Below are positions 23,834 to 33,378 of a stretch of DNA of 39,295 nt, piece after piece. Made by a program: the position numbers and the translations under genes. Position 1 is the first letter of the stretch. Each line of letters opens with the position of its first letter. The notes below the pieces were generated by a model. It did no database searches, had not been told where the DNA came from, and saw only the letters and a list, made by a program, of their open reading frames with translations. The stretch is from an uncultured Aquimarina sp. (GTDB lineage Bacteria; Bacteroidota; Bacteroidia; Flavobacteriales; Flavobacteriaceae): positions 1 to 39,295 of the forward strand of contig CANMKX010000035.1 of the NCBI GenBank assembly GCA_947498595.1, given 5' to 3'.

Positions 23834-23867
23834 AAAAAAGAACTACCCATATAAAATGAATAGTTCT
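23834..23867 (-). terminator. Terminator downstream of the collagenase gene
   Basis: On the minus strand, AGAACTA (23867-23861) and TAGTTCT (23845-23839) form a 7-base stem around a 15-base loop, followed by five T residues. It lies about 160 bases after the collagenase stop; the stretch between (23868-24027) holds no gene I can see. Confidence 0.7.
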
Positions 23868-24027
23868 CTTTAAAAAATTACACTTCTGTTATTTCTAATC
23901 TAAGCTACTGAAATTCAACCATAATTGATATCACCCCCATAACATCTTTTATTTTAAAAACTTCCTATCTTAGATCTTTTGTTTTTCTTCTCTCTTTATC
24001 GAAAAACTGCTGACATAACTAGTATAA

Positions 24028-27000
24028 TTACTGTTTTAACACTCTAAGTGTTTTTACTGTTTCATCGGTTTCTATCTTTAAAAAGTAGTTCCCCGATGCT
24101 TTTATTTCATTCCCTAATATTGCTGTATCAGGATTTCTTATATAATATTTCTGAATTAATAATTTTCCTTGAATATCGTAGATCTTTATGATTACTTTTC
24201 CTTTCCCAAGTTTTGAAGTGTTTACTATAAAATCATTGGTAAACGGATTTGGATATACTTTAATTTGATCTTTTTCTATTCGTATTGTCTGCTTATTAGA
24301 ATTTGTGATATATGTAGTATAAATCGTCTGTTCAGGGTTTGTTTGATATGCATAGTCAAGAATTGTATATGATAATCCATTAGCAGCTACTAAAACATGA
24401 AACCATCCATAATGAGTTTCTCCATTATTTTGATATCTAAACCCTATAAAACCTTCTTTACCATTAGATGTTGTATAGGTATTTGAAGCTATATTATATT
24501 GCCCATATACATCATAAAAATTACGTGACTGATCTACTGCTTCATTCACCGTTAATAGTTTCGCATTCAATGTATTTCCTTCACATATAATATCTTTTCC
24601 ATATGTTTCTAATTTTATACTTCCTCCTGTGTACCATGCTCCATATCTATTATCATCTCCAGTTTCTACTGTAAAAGGATTCCATGCAGCGCTACTAGAA
24701 ACAGTTATATCTTGGATGTCCACATATATTATTCCAGTATTAGTTGTACATGGAGCACATTGTGATCCTCCACAATCAACCCCTGTTTCATCTCCATTTT
24801 GAATACCATCATCGCATGTTGGAGTTTGGTCTATTTCTCCTTGAATTATAATTGTATAATCTTCTACTTCGTCCCCTGTAGTACCACATGGATCTGGATC
24901 ATTATACCAATTATAACGGACACGCATTGTTGTTCTTCCTTGCCTTGCAGTTACAGGAACTGTTACATTTACTGAAAATGGCCCTACTCCTCTTTGCATC
25001 ATTACGGTCTCATCTGCATCATTAAAATCACCATCTTTATTCCAATCTATCCACCCTCCTATAGTATTATAATTCCAATTTCCTAAAATACCTGGTCTTA
25101 CAATAAGTGTTTCTGATTGATTGCGTAAAAGTATGGTACTGTTATTCGTATTATCTGTATAACTACTATTATTAGTACTAACATTTATATTTCCAAAAGT
25201 TACTTCTGCAATATAATTAGTGCCTTGATTTCCGGTAACGCAATACGTTATACAAGCATCGCAGGAACTTCCCCCACAATCTATTCCTGTCTCATCTCCA
25301 TTTTGAATACCATCATCGCATGTTGGACATACTGGACAATCTGATCCTCCACAATCTATACCTGTTTCATCTCCATTCTGCACACCATCGTCACATGTTG
25401 GAATACAATCTGGGCATTCGCTTCCTCCACAATCCACTCCTGTTTCATCTCCATTTTGAATACCATCATCACATGTTGGAGCGGGTGCTTCTCCCACATA
25501 TATTGTATAATCTTCTACTTCTCCTATATATATATCATTACCACAAGGTGTAATTTTATCTTCTGATCCATATCCCATACGTACACGCATTCTCAATGGA
25601 GTTTCTATTTTAGCATCTACAGGAATTGTTATACTACCTGTGTAAGGGCCTTCGCCATATGCTCTATATACTTCTTCTCCATATTCGTAAAAATTACCAT
25701 CTTGATTCCAATCTATCCAAACACCTATTGCATTATATGTCCAATGTTCATTAATTGTATTGATGTTTATTGGTACTTGTGTTTGTTGTTGAACTATCGT
25801 TGATATTGTCGTATAATCTGAATATGGATTATGTCCTGAACTATTATCAATAGTTCCAAACTGTACTCTTGTTATGTGTAGGCTTTCATCTTGTGTAGCT
25901 GCTTCGCAGTATGTAATAGGTGCCTTCTCTATCATTATCTGTACTGATGTTGTATCTGTACTACCTTCATCATCATATACAGTTACTTCGATAGTTCGCA
26001 ATCCTGGTTCTAGAAAATTTAAACTATTAATATGACTCCATTGGTATGGAGATGCTGTATCTGTTTCTAATAGGTTTCCATCTATTCTCAATTCTACTCT
26101 ATCAATTTTTCCATCGTCTTCAACATCTGTTTCTATTGCTATATTCTCTTTTTGCACAAAAACTTGTCCTTCTGTTGGCTTTATAAGTGTTATAGATGGC
26201 GGTAAATTATTTGTTGTTTGTTCTTCTGTAACTACTATTGAATACTCTTCTATTTCTCCACTACTATTTTGCGCTCCGCAAGGTGTTATATAATCTTCTG
26301 AACCGTAACTTAACCTTACACGCATTCTTGTTGTACCTAAAACTGCATCTATTGGTGGTATTATTTCTTGTTGATAGGGTCCTGGTCCATACTGGTGTAT
26401 AATTTCTTCTCCCGTATCTTCAAAATCACCATCTTGATTCCAGTCTATCCATACACCTAGCGCATTATAAATCCAATAATTGAATAACGTATTAATTTTT
26501 AAAGTTGCTGTTTGATTTGTTTTCAAAACTGCGACTCTAGATGTATAATCACTATAAGAGCTCCTACCTGAGATCGCATCTAATTTTGATAGCTCTACTC
26601 TTGTTATATAAATATCATCACTGTTTCCGTTATTAGAAGCTTCGCAATAATCGTTTATGTTTGCTGGGTATACTTTAATATAATCTTCTCTTATTTTTAT
26701 GTCATTTATACCCGAATTTCCCATTGCTGTGAGATTCACATTGTACTCGCCTGGCTCATCATATTGTATCTCAGGAGTTTGATCATCTATTACTTCGTCT
26801 GGATTTCCTGATGGAAATCCCCATGTAATTCCTGATAAATAGCCTGTAGACTCATTAGAGAAATATACTTTTCCTCCCGCTACTGTTTCTCTATAACTAG
26901 ATGAAAACTTAGCTACAGGATCGTCACTAATAGCTAAATCTTTAAGAGGCCCTGTAATTACAAAATCTGCTGTAGGAACACTTCCGCCATAGTCTAAATT

Positions 27001-29172
27001 CTTAAAATACCCTACAGTATATTTAAAGTTATTAATTAATGTATTTTCTCTGATATCTGTTAATACGTTATCTAAAGCATTAATTACTTTTTTTGCTGCA
27101 TCTGTATTATTTCCTGCATATGATTCTCCACTTATCTTTCCTTCAATTTTAAACCTTCTATATGAACCTTCAGCATCCATATCAATCACTACATTTGTTG
27201 TTGCTGGTAAGGTTTCTATTTCGTTTTCTACAGCTATTGGTGTTCCTAATGTTATTTGATTATCATCTACCCATTGAGTTTCTGGATCCCAACCTTCTAT
27301 CGTCCCTTCATTAACCTGATTTAAAAAGTTATTGTATGAATTATGTCCATTATTTCTTAAGTTATTTACTAAATTATCAAAACCTGTTATATCATTATTT
27401 CTGGTGTAATCAAAAAACTGTTTCAAATAGTAATAATTATTAAGGTACCAATTATACCATGCTGCATTTCCATATGTATAGTGATAAAAATTTCCACTTG
27501 AATAGCTTGAATTAAAAACTGTGCTTAAACTTGGCCATCCTGATCCTTTATTAATTATACTTCTAGTATTTTGAGCTAACATTTGTATTCCATCTATATC
27601 CGAAGAACCTGCAAAAAAATCAGCCATTCCTTCTTCATACCATACCAATCTACTGTTATTATATATTTCTGAAGCTCCCCAGTTTCCTGGCACTAAATAT
27701 CTTCCTTGTAAATAGTGTGTATATTCATGCCTAAACAAAGATTCTAGCGATAATGAACTCTCTACTCCTACTGTGCGATCCCATGTATAGAATGTTGCTC
27801 TTGATTCGATATAGATTCCTCCATTATTCGTATTTATCCCAAATAAGAATGGTGCGTAATCATCGTATTGTTCTTTTGATCCAAAAACAATCATATTAAT
27901 TGTTTCATTAATATCTCCTGCAACTGGTTCGTCTGTTTGAATCATTCTAAAAAACTGATTCTGTACTTGTTTTGCTGCATGATATAAATTCTGAATTTTT
28001 TCATCACTCAATGGTGTTCTAATTATCATCTCTCCATCATCATAACTTACTGTTTTAGGAAACAGATAATCTTCTACTTCTAATCGTATTGATGCAGGAT
28101 GTTGGCATAAATTATAGGTACTACAATCCCCATATGTATTTAAGGCTCCTTTTGCTTTTGCCCAGCTAGGGCTTAATCTTGGTGAATTATTAGTAATTGC
28201 AGCTAAATGACTCTCGATACGTCCTATCAACGCATCTGATTGTGCTAAGTTTGTCAATCCTCCTACTGCATTTTGCCATAAAAACTTAAGATCCCCTCCT
28301 GCAGCTATTAATTCGTTATCTATTGCTATTTGCCCCATTAGATCTATAATCTTTCCATCGGCTACTAAAGCTGCCTCATATGCATTGTCTATATTATTAA
28401 AAATTCCATCATATACACTATTTAATCCACCAACATAGGTTCGCATTTCATCTTCATCGGTTATATTTTCCCAACTTCTAGTTATTAATATTTCTTTAAA
28501 AACACGTTCTGTTGCATTTACAATTTTTGCATCATACCGTACCTCTGGACTGGATGCTACAATCAAATATTCTCTTAATAATTCTAATGCATATGTGTTA
28601 TTTTCTAATAAATATGCATTCTCTGCTAAATCACCATATGCCAAACGAATTGTTTGATATGTTTGTTCGTCTAAATTAATTGTTTCTTGAAAAAAATCTA
28701 GATAGATTGCTACATGTAAGTAGATTGTTAAGCCATACATTCCCGTACTATTTGTTCCATTATACGAAGATGCCAAACCTCTTACTTCGTTTGCTACTGC
28801 TCTTACTTTTTGATTCGTAAATAATGCAGGAGAATATCCACTATGGTAATCAAACATTGCTCTATAACAATCATAATTAGGATTTTGACGCATCGCACTA
28901 ATTAATGCATAACTAGATAGGCTAGCCCATTGAGCATTGGTATCATAATTACAACTTGCTTTTGATAATGAATTTGTATTAATAGCTTTCGCTGTTGGGA
29001 TATTTCCTTTTACTTCGAGCGTTCTTGAACAATGATCTTTATGTGTATGTGAAGGAATTTGGACTGGAAAATCTTGTGCATTCACATGTATCGAAATACT
29101 ACTTAAAATTATTATTGTTAGTAATCTTAGTTTTTTTATTGATGTGCATTGAGTTAGAATATGAGTTTTCAT
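24028..29172 (-). CDS. T9SS-secreted M9-family collagenase with PKD, GEVED and Cys-repeat modules
   Basis: A 1714-residue secreted protease with a signal peptide ending near residue 33. Residues about 45-380 form the M9 N-terminal activator domain, and about 395-640 the catalytic domain, with HEYTH at 482-486 and the Glu ligand region WYEEGMADFFAG at 511-522, almost as in clostridial collagenases. Then come a PKD domain (about 752-835), three GEVED domains (about 842-982, 1089-1226, 1310-1444), an immunoglobulin-like domain (about 991-1082), four 24-residue Cys repeats (CDDGIQNGDETG type at 1233-1307 and 1452-1475), and a type A T9SS sorting domain from about 1640 (YPNPF...). It should cut collagen triple helices or gelatin outside the cell. 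Its products carry hydroxyproline and glycosylated hydroxylysine, the predicted substrates of the operon at 130-16047. M9-family activity on other proteins cannot be excluded. Confidence 0.93.
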   Translation of the reverse strand: MKTHILTQCTSIKKLRLLTIIILSSISIHVNAQDFPVQIPSHTHKDHCSRTLEVKGNIPTAKAINTNSLSKASCNYDTNAQWASLSSYALISAMRQNPNYDCYRAMFDYHSGYSPALFTNQKVRAVANEVRGLASSYNGTNSTGMYGLTIYLHVAIYLDFFQETINLDEQTYQTIRLAYGDLAENAYLLENNTYALELLREYLIVASSPEVRYDAKIVNATERVFKEILITRSWENITDEDEMRTYVGGLNSVYDGIFNNIDNAYEAALVADGKIIDLMGQIAIDNELIAAGGDLKFLWQNAVGGLTNLAQSDALIGRIESHLAAITNNSPRLSPSWAKAKGALNTYGDCSTYNLCQHPASIRLEVEDYLFPKTVSYDDGEMIIRTPLSDEKIQNLYHAAKQVQNQFFRMIQTDEPVAGDINETINMIVFGSKEQYDDYAPFLFGINTNNGGIYIESRATFYTWDRTVGVESSLSLESLFRHEYTHYLQGRYLVPGNWGASEIYNNSRLVWYEEGMADFFAGSSDIDGIQMLAQNTRSIINKGSGWPSLSTVFNSSYSSGNFYHYTYGNAAWYNWYLNNYYYLKQFFDYTRNNDITGFDNLVNNLRNNGHNSYNNFLNQVNEGTIEGWDPETQWVDDNQITLGTPIAVENEIETLPATTNVVIDMDAEGSYRRFKIEGKISGESYAGNNTDAAKKVINALDNVLTDIRENTLINNFKYTVGYFKNLDYGGSVPTADFVITGPLKDLAISDDPVAKFSSSYRETVAGGKVYFSNESTGYLSGITWGFPSGNPDEVIDDQTPEIQYDEPGEYNVNLTAMGNSGINDIKIREDYIKVYPANINDYCEASNNGNSDDIYITRVELSKLDAISGRSSYSDYTSRVAVLKTNQTATLKINTLFNYWIYNALGVWIDWNQDGDFEDTGEEIIHQYGPGPYQQEIIPPIDAVLGTTRMRVRLSYGSEDYITPCGAQNSSGEIEEYSIVVTEEQTTNNLPPSITLIKPTEGQVFVQKENIAIETDVEDDGKIDRVELRIDGNLLETDTASPYQWSHINSLNFLEPGLRTIEVTVYDDEGSTDTTSVQIMIEKAPITYCEAATQDESLHITRVQFGTIDNSSGHNPYSDYTTISTIVQQQTQVPININTINEHWTYNAIGVWIDWNQDGNFYEYGEEVYRAYGEGPYTGSITIPVDAKIETPLRMRVRMGYGSEDKITPCGNDIYIGEVEDYTIYVGEAPAPTCDDGIQNGDETGVDCGGSECPDCIPTCDDGVQNGDETGIDCGGSDCPVCPTCDDGIQNGDETGIDCGGSSCDACITYCVTGNQGTNYIAEVTFGNINVSTNNSSYTDNTNNSTILLRNQSETLIVRPGILGNWNYNTIGGWIDWNKDGDFNDADETVMMQRGVGPFSVNVTVPVTARQGRTTMRVRYNWYNDPDPCGTTGDEVEDYTIIIQGEIDQTPTCDDGIQNGDETGVDCGGSQCAPCTTNTGIIYVDIQDITVSSSAAWNPFTVETGDDNRYGAWYTGGSIKLETYGKDIICEGNTLNAKLLTVNEAVDQSRNFYDVYGQYNIASNTYTTSNGKEGFIGFRYQNNGETHYGWFHVLVAANGLSYTILDYAYQTNPEQTIYTTYITNSNKQTIRIEKDQIKVYPNPFTNDFIVNTSKLGKGKVIIKIYDIQGKLLIQKYYIRNPDTAILGNEIKASGNYFLKIETDETVKTLRVLKQ
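24752..25486 (-). repeat. Four copies of a roughly 65-base coding repeat (CDDGIQNGDETG modules)
   Basis: Copies lie at about 24752-24822, 25257-25335, 25335-25401 and 25401-25486, the last three in tandem. Each encodes a module with the pattern CDDG(I/V)QNGDETG(V/I)DCGGSxCxxC. The four Cys per module and the acidic loop resemble linker repeats seen in Bacteroidota and in MopE-like proteins, which may bind metal. High DNA identity between copies suggests recent duplication or gene conversion. Confidence 0.85.
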
Positions 29173-29763
29173 ATCGTTTAATTTCTCTCAAATTTCTATA
29201 TTCTAAAAATTCAAGATTATACTACGTTTCCTGGTATAGAATACCATGCAACCTCATCATAATGAGTTGTATATACATGGATTAATATTGTATACATTAT
29301 TATTAAATATTTAATAATGTTACTGCCTTTAATTTTTAAGTATGTAAAATAATTTTACTTCCTGTTATCTCAAAAAAACTACCTATTTTACTTTTAATAA
29401 TATCAGTAGTATTCATGTGATTTTCATAAAGGACTGTTGATTTCTTGCTGTAGTAAATGTTTTTGACTTATTAGATCAATTCTCTGATATAGGACGAGTT
29501 TCATTGGGTTAGTTTCCATCTAAATATGAGTTTGTGTGTTGAGTTGTAATAAAATTACCTAAATACATTCTTTGATAATGATACTATTTTATCCAATGAC
29601 AATCCTATATTAACTCATTAAACAGCAGTAATTTATAACTTACACAATAACCATAAAAAAATAATCATCAAACCATAATCGCGTAATTTTGTATTATTTT
29701 TTTATAAAAAAAGAGATCATATTTTCATACAATCTCTTTCTTAATTATTATCGTTTATTTTCC
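29173..29763. other. 591-base gap between collagenase and dipeptidase genes
   Basis: No gene of normal size is present. Three minus-strand open frames of exactly 27 codons each, all starting with ATG, lie at 29217-29297, 29336-29416 and 29424-29504; they are not in one frame, and their translations (for example one ending DEVAWYSIPGNVV) match nothing I recognise. They may be chance, leader peptides, or debris of a lost gene. An imperfect AT palindrome lies near 29293-29320. The collagenase promoter should be here, but no exact TAnnTTTG was found on the minus strand. A terminator for the dipeptidase gene closes the region. Confidence 0.5.
29704..29739 (-). terminator. Terminator of the M20 dipeptidase gene
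   Basis: On the minus strand an 8-base stem (AAAGAGAT at 29739-29732, ATCTCTTT at 29717-29710) closes a 14-base loop and runs on into further T residues, 24 bases after the dipeptidase stop. Confidence 0.85.
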
Positions 29764-31152
29764 TTATTTTTTCATTTCAGTAAAATACTTATAGAATAAA
29801 GGAATTGTTTGAATTCCTTTTAAATAATTAAAAATTCCATAATGTTCATTAGGAGAATGAATAGCATCGCTATCTAATCCAAATCCCATCAATATAGTTT
29901 TACTTTTTAATTCTTTTTCAAATAATGCTACAATAGGAATACTTCCTCCAGATCTTTGTGGTATTGCAGGTACTCCAAAAGTTTCTGTATACGCTTTATT
30001 AGCCGCTTTATATCCTATATTATCTATTGGAGTTACATAGGCATGTCCACCATGATGTGGAGTTACTTTTACTTTTACCGATGCAGGTGCTATTTTATTA
30101 AAATGCTTTACAAATTTCTCTGTAATTTCGTCTGGCGTTTGGTTAGGCACTAATCGCATTGATATTTTTGCATATGCTTTGCTTGCAATTACTGTCTTCG
30201 CTCCTTCTCCTGTATATCCTCCCCAAATTCCGTTTACATCTAATGTTGGTCGAATTGAATTACGCTCGTTTGTTGTATATCCTTTTTCTCCATGGATATC
30301 TGATAAGTCTATTGATTTTTTATAAGCATCTAAGTCAAACGGTGCTTTTGCCATATCCGCACGTTCTTCTTTACTTAATTCAATTACGTTATCATAAAAT
30401 CCATCTACAGTAATACGGTTGTCTTCATCTTGTAAAGATGCAATCATCTTGCTTAGGATATTAATTGGATTTGCTACAGCTCCTCCATATAGACCTGAAT
30501 GTAAATCTCTATTAGGCCCTGTTACTTCAACTTCTACATAGCTCAACCCTCTTAAACCTGTAGTAATAGAAGGTTGCACATTTGAAATCATTCCGGTATC
30601 AGAAATCAAAATCACATCATTCGTTAATTTCTCTTGATTTCTTTTAACAAACCAATCCAAGCTTTCTGATCCTACTTCTTCTTCACCCTCAATCATAAAT
30701 TTCACATTACACGGAAGCGTTTCAGTCTGTGTCATCAATTCCATCGCTTTTACATGCATGTACATCTGCCCCTTATCATCACAAGCTCCTCTAGCAAAAA
30801 TAGCGCCTTCTGGATGTAACTCAGTTTTTTTAATCACTGGTTCAAATGGTGGTGAATCCCATAATTCTATTGGATCTGCTGGTTGTACATCATAATGTCC
30901 ATAAACCAATACCGTTGGTAATGTCTTGTCTATTATTTTTTCTCCATATACAATTGGATACCCTGGAGTTTCGCATATTTCAACTGCATCACATCCTGCT
31001 TCTAATAATCTTTTTTTAATTTCTTCTGCAGTTTTGATTACATCTTCTTTATAACTAGGATCTGCACTTACTGAAGGAATTTTAAGTAATTCTAAAAGTT
31101 CGTTTATAAATCGATTTTTATGTTCTTCTATATACGATTGTATCGTTTCCAT
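29764..31152 (-). CDS. M20 family dipeptidase
   Basis: A 462-residue cytoplasmic zinc peptidase of the M20 family, close in layout to the CNDP/carnosinase-like dipeptidases. The first metal ligands are in VYGHYDVQPADP, with the bridging Asp in ARGACDDKGQ and the catalytic Glu pair in MIEGEEEVGS. The dimerisation domain follows (LRGLSYVEVEVTGPNRDLHSGLYGG), and the last metal His is near the C-terminus in DAIHSPNEHYG. It has its own terminator and stands alone between the collagenase gene and tRNA-Leu. It would finish digestion of imported dipeptides; a link to collagen peptides is possible from location only. No signal peptide is seen. Confidence 0.93.
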   Translation of the reverse strand: METIQSYIEEHKNRFINELLELLKIPSVSADPSYKEDVIKTAEEIKKRLLEAGCDAVEICETPGYPIVYGEKIIDKTLPTVLVYGHYDVQPADPIELWDSPPFEPVIKKTELHPEGAIFARGACDDKGQMYMHVKAMELMTQTETLPCNVKFMIEGEEEVGSESLDWFVKRNQEKLTNDVILISDTGMISNVQPSITTGLRGLSYVEVEVTGPNRDLHSGLYGGAVANPINILSKMIASLQDEDNRITVDGFYDNVIELSKEERADMAKAPFDLDAYKKSIDLSDIHGEKGYTTNERNSIRPTLDVNGIWGGYTGEGAKTVIASKAYAKISMRLVPNQTPDEITEKFVKHFNKIAPASVKVKVTPHHGGHAYVTPIDNIGYKAANKAYTETFGVPAIPQRSGGSIPIVALFEKELKSKTILMGFGLDSDAIHSPNEHYGIFNYLKGIQTIPLFYKYFTEMKK

Positions 31153-31332
31153 AGGATTTTTAATTTTGAGTTTAAAAATACTAAAAATGAAGGATTCTAT
31201 ATACTTTCTTTATAATTATTCATTTCATTCATTTTTATTTACTTATTTCTAAAATATTTAAAAAACTACATATCAACATTTTACAAAGAATCAATTTATT
31301 TTTATAATGTTTAAACAAAAAAAAGTCAAAAA

Positions 31333-31367
31333 AGTTCTTTTTCATTTAATATTATTACTTATATTTG
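31333..31367 (+). promoter_or_regulatory. Promoter of tRNA-Leu
   Basis: TATATTTG at 31360-31367 is an exact TAnnTTTG element, with GTTCTTTTTC about 20 bases upstream in the -33 position. Transcription would start near 31374, some 40 bases before the mature tRNA. The short open frame that runs through this region and the tRNA is not a gene. Confidence 0.75.
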
Positions 31368-31414
31368 CACTCGTTTTACAAGCAGTCCTAAGTAAACTTG
31401 TAAAGATTAAAAAT

Positions 31415-31496
31415 GCGGGCGTGGTGGAATTGGTAGACACGCTAGACTTAGGATCTAGTGCCGCGAGGTGTGAGAGTTCGAGTCTCTCCGCCCGCA
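31415..31496 (+). tRNA. tRNA-Leu (anticodon UAG)
   Basis: An 82-base class II tRNA. The acceptor stem pairs GCGGGCG with CGCCCGC, the D-loop contains GGTAGACAC, and the anticodon stem is CTAGA/TCTAG around the loop CTTAGGA, with anticodon TAG at 31449-31451 (reads CUA). A short variable arm follows, and the T-loop is GTTCGAGTC. The discriminator base is A; CCA is not encoded. Confidence 0.97.
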
Positions 31497-31521
31497 CTTT
31501 TTTAACTACAAATAAGTAGTC

Positions 31522-31552
31522 AAAAGCCTCTCAAAAATGAGAGGCTTTTTTT
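31522..31552 (+). terminator. Terminator of tRNA-Leu
   Basis: An 11-base perfect stem (31522-31532 with 31539-31549, core AAGCCTCTC/GAGAGGCTT) with a 6-base loop; seven T residues (31546-31552) overlap its 3' side. Confidence 0.92.
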
Positions 31553-31670
31553 GTTTAGGTACAACATTTTGTATTTTTTCAGGGTTTGTTTTAAATTAAT
31601 ATCATTTGGTATGTATTTTTTACGAATACTATGGAATTGGTTGCTAAATAGAAAAAATAGAAGGTCTAAG

Positions 31671-33251
31671 ATGATTAAAACAGTACAAAGACTTGAATTT
31701 GAAAATGTTTTTCCAGAAGAAGAACAAAAGGATATTATTGATTATTTAAGTCAAGTATCATCTTCAACATTGCTTGGTATTATAGGTTTTACTAATACTG
31801 TTCCTCATCCCAATTTTGACAATTTCATTTCTGACCCTGATGTAAGCTGGGATATAATCCAAAGAGTAACCAAATATGGTAAGGAAAATAAGATTCCGGA
31901 GAAACCAGAGGTGATATCACGAGAAGCCAGTCTTCGAATAGCTGAAATTATTTTGGCTAATCGAGAACAATTATTGGAAGACAACACCAACGATGATGTT
32001 ACTGCCGATGAGTTAAATATTTTAAAAGCTTTTCTTGTGATTAACAAGGAGGTCAACCAAAAACAAAATTTTGGCTACGCCAAGGACAATGTAGATAGAA
32101 TGGCTGAAATGCTTATAACAATGTCATTTTCATCTGCTGATATTGGGATTTATTCAAATACAAACTTGGAGTTTGGAAAATTACTGTACTCAACGCTAAT
32201 CAAATATGAACACTTAATTGATTTTTTGACTTCAAATGACGAGTACCAATATCTAAGTGATGCGCTTTCTACCACTTTTGGGGAAAGTGATGTGGCCGAA
32301 CTTACAAAACAAGTAAAACTTTTATTTGCAGCTCTACTTAATTTAAAACTGAATAATAGTTATAAACTTCAATTGGATGAAGCTGATAAAATTCGATTTC
32401 TTAAATCGCTTGCTTCTGCTGAAATTGAGGAATCCCTTGATTTTACTAACCTTAAAAACTATCCAATTTATCAAATCAACGAAAACACATTCTCCATTAT
32501 TGATTATTTTTTTGTTGTAGATAAGTTTTTTAAGAGTGTACGATTTATCTTGAAAGAAGCCTATAACAAGTACCATAATCTCAAACCAAAAGATGGTTCA
32601 TTCTTTGGGTTTTATAATACTGTGTTTTCAGAAGAATTTCTGATGAAAAAAGTTCTTGATGAAATTTTCCATTGGAAGTATATGATAAAGAAACAAGTTG
32701 CCGATATAACCGATAATGAACCAGATTATTACGTGCGCCACAATAACAGGGTTTATCTGTTTGAGAATAAAGATGTTTTGGTTGCTGCGGGGATAAAGAG
32801 CTCAGTCGATATAGAAGAAATAAAAAAGCTTTTGAAAAAAAAGTTCTTAGAAGATGATATGCGTGCAGTAGGTATAGGGCAGTTGGTTAAATCGATTACG
32901 CAGATTGTGGAAAATGAATTCTCTTTTGATGATTATGTTAACCATAAAAAGAATGTAACTATTTTTCCAATCCTCCTGGTGAGTGATAGGATTTTCGAAA
33001 TTCCTGGTATGAATTATATTTTGAACCAATGGTACTTGGGATTGGTAAAAGAAAAACTGGGAGATTACTATAACCCAAACTTTATTAAAGATTTGACTTT
33101 CATCGATATGGATACTCTAATTTATTGGCTTCCACACTTGAAAAAAAAGGACTCCAATTTTAGAAAAATCCTGGAGGGTCATCACCGTGGAATGCACTAT
33201 AAAAAAAAAAATCAATACTCCAGATTTAAAGAAAGGCAAAGAACAAGCTAA
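31671..33251 (+). CDS. Uncharacterised protein with PD-(D/E)xK-like motif, frameshifted near its C-terminus
   Basis: A 526-residue protein in the form seen here; I do not recognise the family. It is soluble, largely helical and charged. Around residue 350 it has EPDYYV followed twelve residues later by LFENKD, giving D352, E365 and K367, the spacing of a PD-(D/E)xK nuclease core. The ATG at 31671 is chosen because upstream codons (TTG at 31551, ATG at 31611) would add a short basic-hydrophobic stretch next to the tRNA terminator; 31611 remains possible. The frame meets an 11-A run at 33201-33211, after which the sequence reads 14 odd codons (QYSRFKERQRTS) and stops. Another frame continues as sensible protein to 33357. 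The next gene starts 21 bases after that later stop, so the two form an operon. Confidence 0.7.
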   Translation: MIKTVQRLEFENVFPEEEQKDIIDYLSQVSSSTLLGIIGFTNTVPHPNFDNFISDPDVSWDIIQRVTKYGKENKIPEKPEVISREASLRIAEIILANREQLLEDNTNDDVTADELNILKAFLVINKEVNQKQNFGYAKDNVDRMAEMLITMSFSSADIGIYSNTNLEFGKLLYSTLIKYEHLIDFLTSNDEYQYLSDALSTTFGESDVAELTKQVKLLFAALLNLKLNNSYKLQLDEADKIRFLKSLASAEIEESLDFTNLKNYPIYQINENTFSIIDYFFVVDKFFKSVRFILKEAYNKYHNLKPKDGSFFGFYNTVFSEEFLMKKVLDEIFHWKYMIKKQVADITDNEPDYYVRHNNRVYLFENKDVLVAAGIKSSVDIEEIKKLLKKKFLEDDMRAVGIGQLVKSITQIVENEFSFDDYVNHKKNVTIFPILLVSDRIFEIPGMNYILNQWYLGLVKEKLGDYYNPNFIKDLTFIDMDTLIYWLPHLKKKDSNFRKILEGHHRGMHYKKKNQYSRFKERQRTS

Positions 33252-33357
33252 TGCCTATTTTCATCATAAACTTTCCCCAATTAGCAATCGACTGCCCAAG
33301 TACAAATTTCCAAGGGAATTGATGGTTGATAAATTTCGAGATGTACTTGACCATTAA
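33201..33357 (+). other. Out-of-frame C-terminal extension behind an 11-A homopolymer
   Basis: With one A fewer in the run at 33201-33211, the upstream gene would read on through INTPDLKKGKEQANAYFHHK and KYKFPRELMVDKF and stop at TAA 33355-33357, adding about 48 residues in place of the 14 aberrant codons. The extension has normal amino-acid composition and ends just before the next start codon (33379), as expected for the true end. The cause could be a sequencing error in the homopolymer, polymerase slippage used to make both forms, or a phase-variable switch. Confidence 0.75.
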
Positions 33358-33378
33358 AAAATGTAAAATGATGTTATT

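Noticed and set aside
24752..25486. Tandem repeats as a possible CRISPR array.
   Set aside because: They are in-frame protein repeats inside the collagenase gene, with no unique spacers of constant length.
28995..29285. Plus-strand open frame across the collagenase start.
   Set aside because: It is antisense to the signal peptide region and has no coding character of its own.
29684..29691. Plus-strand TAATTTTG matching the -7 consensus.
   Set aside because: No plus-strand gene follows; it would run antisense into the dipeptidase gene, and no -33 element is present.
31307..31519. A 70-codon open frame overlapping the tRNA-Leu promoter and tRNA.
   Set aside because: Its second half is the tRNA itself and its first half contains the tRNA promoter; not a protein gene.
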